Assembly (NCBI GenBank): GCA_950295325.1
Contig: OX485806.1
Span: 56,291,169 to 56,355,168, forward strand
Source: Polytrichum commune
Lineage: Eukaryota; Streptophyta; Polytrichopsida; Polytrichales; Polytrichaceae
Reading direction: 5' to 3'
Length of the DNA: 64,000 bases
In this document: one piece after another, positions 58,856 through 64,000 of the stretch
Position numbering within the stretch: the first letter of the stretch is position 1
How the letters are laid out: the number at the start of each line of letters is the position of its first letter
Notes under the pieces: model-generated
The model's database searches: none
What the model was told of the DNA's origin: nothing
The model's input: the letters and a program-made list of their open reading frames with translations, nothing else
Program-made: the position numbers and the translations under genes

Positions 58856-59630
58856 AAACACTATTGGCTTGGTGATGGACTTCACTTTTTCCTCTTGAAA
58901 GCAAATCCTATAATCTTTGATGTGGTGATTGGCCTTGCCACAATGAAAATCATTATTTTTTAAATGAAGGGTTTTATTAATAGTCTCAAATTTCCTCTTT
59001 GGAAATTTGAAATTTCCCTTAAATGGTTTTTTGTTAGAGTACAAGGCTTGAGGTTTATCCTCAAGATCTCTCCCTTTGGATTTCCCCCTTATCTCTTGTA
59101 ACAAGAGACTTGTAACACCTTCTAGTGTTAAATTGGGTTGACCACTTATGAAAACTACTAATCCTTCATGGAATTCGGGCAAAGAGCCCAAAATTACAAT
59201 AGCACTATCATTATCACTTATATTGGTTCTTGTACTTGCTAAATTATCATTTAGAGAACGGAATGTGTTTACATGATTTGTTGATGTATCTTCCTCTGAC
59301 ATTTTTAATGTAAACAATTTTTTATTGTAGTAAATTTTTGTTAGAGCACGAAAAGTTTTAAATATTTTCGTTAGCCTATTCCATACTTCTTTTGATGTTA
59401 TGCATTTATTAACATGTGAAAGTTGACACGTCTTTCAAAGCAAGTAATATGTTTGTTTTTGCCTTGCTATCTTTCTTATCCCATGTTGATTGATTTGTCG
59501 GAGTTGTTGGTCATACTTCCAAGCCGTCCGCATGTCCGAAAAAAACTTTGTTCAACAACACCATCTCCATCCGAATTTTCCATCTATGAGAATTCATGCC
59601 ATCAAATTGATTGATTTGGCGGACATCCAT
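58853..59630 (-). pseudogene. Copia gag
   Basis: A start at the ATG 59,630-59,628 gives VRQINQFDGMNSHRWKIRME, the usual beginning of a copia gag. After a frameshift the frame 59,317-58,853 continues with NHVNTFRSLNDNLAST and ILGSLPEFHEGLV, a typical UBN2-type gag. The zinc knuckle reads DFHCGKANHHIKDYRIC; its first Cys is Asp, so the CCHC is incomplete. Confidence 0.85.
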
Positions 59631-59742
59631 AGATGAGGATGCCACGATGTTCTACCTTTGTAGGATGGGATATGTAATTTTATGAGAGCATCACAAACTT
59701 GCAATATTCATGCTTTCTTTTTATGATCACACTCTGATATTG

Positions 59743-59965
59743 TGTTAAATCCGAGACTCTACTCTTGCCAATACATAATGTAATGAAACCCAATCATCTA
59801 ATTAGATATTCTTGCACAAAGTAAACTTTCAATAGGATAATGCTTTATTACATTGGGGATATCCTTTTATTTAAAGGGATGTTGCTATTCCTTTAAGTAG
59901 CACGTCAAAGGATGTGTCTCTACAAGTCTTATTGGCTTATAAAAGGTCATGCTCCTTCTACATAG
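59743..59965 (-). repeat. 5' LTR of the copia element
   Basis: Plus-strand start TGTTAAATCCGAGACTC. Relative to the 3' LTR it has an insertion giving TCCTTTTATTTAAAGGGA, a small palindrome. The exact right end (59,949 or 59,965) depends on whether the CCTTT target duplication is accepted. Confidence 0.85.
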
Positions 59966-59970
59966 CCTTT

Positions 59971-61378
59971 GACCCTTGAGAAGTTAATCTGCGTCAATAG
60001 ACATGTATAATGATTTGTATTTGTATGCACATTTGTATTATGTAGTCTAAATTAAAGTACTACTTTTCTACATTACTATCTTAGTAATTCGAAGGCAACA
60101 GAAGAATAGGCCCACCGTCCACCTTAAAGCGGAAAGCGTAAACTTGTTTGCTGGAGCATTGCTGAAAAATATAAGTAGGGAAAATAGTTCTTAAGTTGTT
60201 AGTGAATCAAATGGTGGGCTAATCACGTTAAATTGCTTCTCTTCGCATCCATTTGCCTTTAATTACCTTTTGCTCGCGAAGCTCACCTCCGAAGCGAGTC
60301 ATAACCTTTTGGCTTCCTAGACTTTACAATCAATATTTTATTTCGTTTCAGACGGGGATCCAATGGGTACATCTTTGAGGAGAAAAATCACTCATTGCTC
60401 ACCATCCAGCCGCATCGATTTCAATCTCAAAATCAAAATCAAAATCAAAATCAAAATCAAAAGCGCAATTCAAGCTCACGGATGGTATCAAGGTAGATCT
60501 GGCAAGTTTAAAGGGCCCACAGGCGGCGACCTCGGAGCTATTTTTGCAACATCGCAATGAAAGCTCAGAGGATTCATGCGCTCCAATACTCACCTCCATC
60601 CTCGCAACTGCTCTCCGAACCATCTATTGCACCTGGTTCTCAAACGTCCCTGCTGCTGACTGTTGCCTCAGATCTTGTGTAGAGGTGAATAGTGACTCGA
60701 GAGAATTGGTAATCTGGAGGGTGTCGCAGTTTCTAGAGTTCTGATAGCTCGAGGAGCCAGGTTCCTTTGGTCGGATCCCTCTGCTTTGCCGTAGCATCGA
60801 AGCCACCAAAGACTCAAACAGTATGATGTGGGATTGAATAACCTCCAGACACTGTTTGTTGTAGTCCTCAGATATTGTCTGTTGTTTCATTTTCTCTTGT
60901 AAGTTGTGTAAGCATGGGGCGACTTGGTTGTTGGAGGTTGCCCAGTTTTGGGAATTTTCATCAGTTGCATCAGTGAAAGTTTGCTGGAGCAATTCATCCC
61001 TTGCTGGATGGTTCCTAGTATAGCTCTGTAGGTGTTAGTGTAGGGTTTAAGCCCTTTGTAAATTAGAATAGATAATTCTAGAAGCTTTCATAGAGATCCC
61101 TTTAGAGCTTCGAAGATCGAGGTTGAGAAGATGATCGTCAGTAGAACTTGATGGTGTTCTATTGCTCTAGAAGGTCGTAGATCAGAAAATCCCAGAAACT
61201 TTCGATCCAGTTCATTGGAAGGGGTTATAGGAACTTGGTAGAAATATTGCTTAGAAATTTTCAGCTGTTGAGATCTGGATGCAGTGAGAGAAACGCTAGA
61301 AAGTTTGTACAAATTTTCTAGAAACTTTTGCAGAGTTTGTTGGAGCTTCTGGATGTGGTGAGAGGAGGTTGAGAAGCA
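59971..61378. other. Kinesin upstream region
   Basis: Presumed promoter and 5' leader of the kinesin gene. A minus frame at 60,992-60,624 (122 codons, Gln-rich, with KQQTISEDYNKQCLEVI) looks coiled-coil-like, but I cannot name it. The stretch 61,190-61,340 repeats CTAGAAA and GAAACTTT words (for example AGAAACTTTCGATCC and TCTAGAAACTTTTGC). No TATA box stands out. Confidence 0.35.
60428..60462. repeat. (CAAAAT)n microsatellite
   Basis: About six copies of CAAAAT. It creates an artificial Asp-Phe repeat frame on the minus strand. Confidence 0.9.
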
Positions 61379-63936
61379 ATGGCATTCTCCCAGGCGCACA
61401 AGAACCAGGGTGGGGGGGGTTCTATTAATCCTCGCACGGTGCTGCGCACCGATCGCCCTCTGTCTGCGAACTCCATCACCAGCAAGAATGTAACAACTGT
61501 GGCTGGCACTCTTGCATCTGCGCCACAGCGCACTAAGTCCTCCAACTCACCCTTGACTAATATTTCCTCCGGCGCTACCCCTGCTAATCGGCGTCATAGT
61601 AATGGCTCCAGCAAATGCCACGACGGTGGAGGTAGGACACAAGCCACTCCCTTTTTTTATTAAAATGACCATGGTTCTCCACTTTCTTCCTGCCTTGATC
61701 TTTCGCAATATGCTGAAAATCTTGTCATGTATCGTCTAAGCCTGACCAATCTTTGAGTAGTTCTACTCTCGAAGTCCTGGCACATCCAGCAACTTATGGA
61801 GGCCTTATGGTTTGGGATCATTGGTGGGAGGGTTAGATCATAGATGGGATACGTAAGCGATCCTAGTCAACGAGATCTTCACATTGGACCTCGGACCTTT
61901 AGGAGAGAGTCCGGAACTAATTTGATTCTCCTGGTGGTTACCATCTGGAGGCAAAGTGCGAAGTCCGGATCAAAACTGAAGCTCGAAGGGGAGCTCTCTT
62001 TTAGAATAGGCAACAGGCAACCAAAAAGCAAGCTAGGGTCCAATTCAAGGGTTCAATTTACCTCCTTACGCTTCTTGGTGTCTGGCCGCATCTAAAGCGG
62101 CCCTTAGACCAAGCGAAGAGTACTTCAATTTCCATTACAGGAGCTGCCTAATTTTCAACTGATGTGAGATCTACTAAATGTGTCAGTATTGCAGAACATA
62201 TTATACGGACATCGTGGATTTGACACGAATTGTATGTAATCATTGTCAATCTTGGCGTAGCTTCAGTCTTCATTGCCTGACACATCCTGCAGCCATATCT
62301 CCAGAGCATGATCACTTCCTGTCGCATTACAGCACACGAAGACCCTGCTAAATTTTCTACTTGATGCGGATCAAAGATTTAGGGTGATCCATAGAAATGT
62401 TTGAATTTTGATTGCAGGCTTTAGGTTCCGGTGAAGTGTACTCTTTTTAGAATTAGATTCTTTGGATCAGAACTTCGATAGGATACGGTGCAAGAGCCGT
62501 AGCCTGATGCGACACTCTCGTGGAAAATTCTGTAAATCACTGCGAAGCAGACTTAAGACTGACCTTGCGTAGGTGCTTATCACAAAGACGACTGCTCGTT
62601 GAGAAGATTCCTTATGTCGATCCTAGCGTGCGAAGTACTTCTAGATGACTGAAGTGATTTGGATCAAAGAGACGGTTAGAGCACAACGTCAAAGTGAACT
62701 CGCAAGTTCACGGATATTTTGTAGGTGTAGTCGTGTTGGTGTTGATCTTCTGAGTTTCTGTGAGTTGTACAGTGGCGAACAGGGTAAGGGTTGCGGTGCG
62801 CCTTCGACCTAGGAATGCCGAGGAATCAGTGGCAGATATAGATTTCGCTGATTGCGTGGAGCTTCAACCTGAGGTATACTCATACGCCGCGACGTTCAAT
62901 TTTTCATTTGAATGAGGTGTGCGTGGGGGTTTGAGCAAGTTGGTTCTTTGGATGCTTTGAAGGCAGCTCATGCCTATATGGATACTGGGTGTGCAGCTGA
63001 AAAGGTTGAAGCTTCGCAAGAATAACTGGGACTGTGAGACATACCAATTTGATGAGGTTCTAACGGAGACGGCCTCCCAAAAACGTGTCTATGAAGTGGT
63101 TGCAAAGCCTGTTGTGGAGGTTTTCATTCTCTCCCTCTTTACGCTTTGCTCTACTTCTCATTCTATTCATCTGGAGTTCTTGCGTTTTGTGACTTACCGG
63201 GAATTAGATACCTATCTCTCATATACCACTTTGATTTTGCTATTTATGCACTGGCACCTTAGTGTCTTGAAACTTACTCGTTAGGTTTTAGATTTTTGAA
63301 TTGTGCTTGTGTGACGCCTCGCCAGAGTGAAATATTCTAGTATCTCTTATGCGTACATCTCATATAAAGGCCAGCTGACAGATTATTTGAGTTGTTCCAG
63401 AGTGTTCTCGATGGATACAATGGCACCGTCATGGCATATGGCCAAACTGGAACTGGGAAGACTTTTACACTTGGGAAGCTGGGTGGGGAGGACATTTCTG
63501 ATAGAGGAATAATGGTCCGTGCTTTGGAAGACATAATGGCCAATGTCAACCCTGTTGATGATACAGTAACAGTTTCTTATTTACAGGTACTCAAAGAAAT
63601 GCTAATTTCAACTCCTTAATTGAGATATACAATACTATTCACTGATAAGAGGTTTTTTGATGTGTGATATCGTTTCAAATTGATAATATCTGGGGTACTG
63701 TTGATGAAATGCAGCTTTACATGGAATCAGTTCAGGACTTGCTAGCACCAGGAAGGGACAACATTGCAATTCAAGAGGACCCAAAGACAGGAGATGTTTC
63801 TGTTCCTGGGGCATTACAAATACAGCTTAGTGACCAAGAGAGCTTTGTGAACTTGCTCGATGTTGGTGAATCGAATAGGATTGCAGCTAACACCAAGCTC
63901 AATACTGAGTCCTCTCGTAGTCATGCTCTTTTATTG
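61379..63936 (+). CDS. ARK: Armadillo-repeat kinesin (ARK-type), N-terminal motor exons, partial
   Basis: Five exons are in the window: 61,379-61,631; 62,773-62,873; 62,997-63,119; 63,401-63,586; 63,715-63,936. All GT-AG and in phase, giving 295 residues before the gene runs off the edge. Residues 1-85 are a Ser/Thr/Asn-rich N-terminal extension. Then the motor: RVRVAVRLRPRNAEE, LKRLKLRKNNWD, VMAYGQTGTGKT with the P-loop at 173-180, YLQLYMESVQDLL and switch I NTESSRSH at 284-291. The segments PEIKRLKLRKNNW-like and DRGIMVRALEDI are characteristic of plant ARK kinesins, which act at growing microtubule plus ends. Coiled coil and armadillo repeats would lie beyond the window. First intron 1.14 kb; others 120-280 bp. 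Confidence 0.93.
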
Positions 63937-64000
63937 GTGGGTTAATTTCTAATAATGCAACAGATTGCCATAGACCGTTTGGGTTGAGTCTGTATCCCGA

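Larger units (their letters stand above)
55349..59965 (-). mobile_element. Ty1/copia retrotransposon, complete but dead
   Basis: Two LTRs enclose gag, protease remnant, integrase remnant, RT and RNase H in the copia order, read on the minus strand. LTRs at 55,349-55,530 and 59,743-59,965 share TACTCTTGCCAATACATAAT and AAACCCAATCATCTAAT; by eye they are about 85-90% identical, with an extra 25 bases or so in the 5' LTR. A degenerate primer site, ATATCAGAG, follows the 5' LTR (about 59,731-59,739). CCTTT flanks it at 55,344-55,348 and 59,966-59,970 and may be a 5-bp target duplication. Stops, frameshifts and lost catalytic residues make it inactive. Confidence 0.9.

Noticed and set aside
60399-60623. 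Asp-Phe repeat protein on the minus strand
   Set aside because: It is produced by the (CAAAAT)n microsatellite.

Overview
The window is nuclear DNA of a land plant. It carries three multi-exon genes whose best matches by recollection are plant proteins: a plastid-type FolD, the NatC subunit NAA35/MAK10, and the start of an armadillo-repeat kinesin. All have GT-AG introns. Most of the rest is degenerate repetitive DNA: a LINE with a plant-type layout, Ty1/copia and LTR elements using an initiator-Met tRNA primer site, SINE-like units, minisatellites and AT-rich tracts. Low gene density with compact introns would fit a large-genome plant such as a gymnosperm or fern, but the sequence does not settle the lineage.

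Layout. 1-1.1 kb: nothing recognised. 1.12-2.19 kb: an LTR-like repeat with a second copy at 30.8-31.9 kb. About 2.2-15.4 kb: one very long, decayed LINE on the minus strand. Its order is 5' region, ORF1, ORF2 leader with a 2A-like motif, endonuclease, linker, reverse transcriptase, RNase H, CCHC finger and 3' end. It is interrupted by a 1.1-kb terminal-inverted-repeat element with an 8-bp target duplication (6,286-7,400) and by a second insert (about 8,311-8,991). 17.7-19.7 kb: FolD on the minus strand, five exons. 20-30 kb: unrecognised AT-rich DNA with a TA run, two degenerate repeat fields, a perfect hairpin and two tRNA-like SINE candidates. 33.1-34.7 kb: a compact gag-only LTR retrotransposon with an intact gag ORF and LTRs about 96% identical. 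34.75-35.13 kb: an array of about ten small hairpins. 36.8-37.5 kb: a 141-bp minisatellite. 38.2-44.8 kb: NAA35 on the plus strand, about 17 exons. 55.3-59.97 kb: a dead Ty1/copia element on the minus strand with both LTRs. 61.4 kb to the end: first five exons of an ARK-type kinesin.

The three genes are unrelated housekeeping functions (one-carbon metabolism, N-terminal acetylation, microtubule motor) and show no sign of joint regulation. The observation most worth checking is the intact 2A-like motif at the front of the LINE ORF2, in the same frame as the endonuclease, in an element whose endonuclease and RT catalytic acids are lost. The gag-only LTR element and the hairpin array beside it come next. 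All calls are by eye and no similarity search was run.
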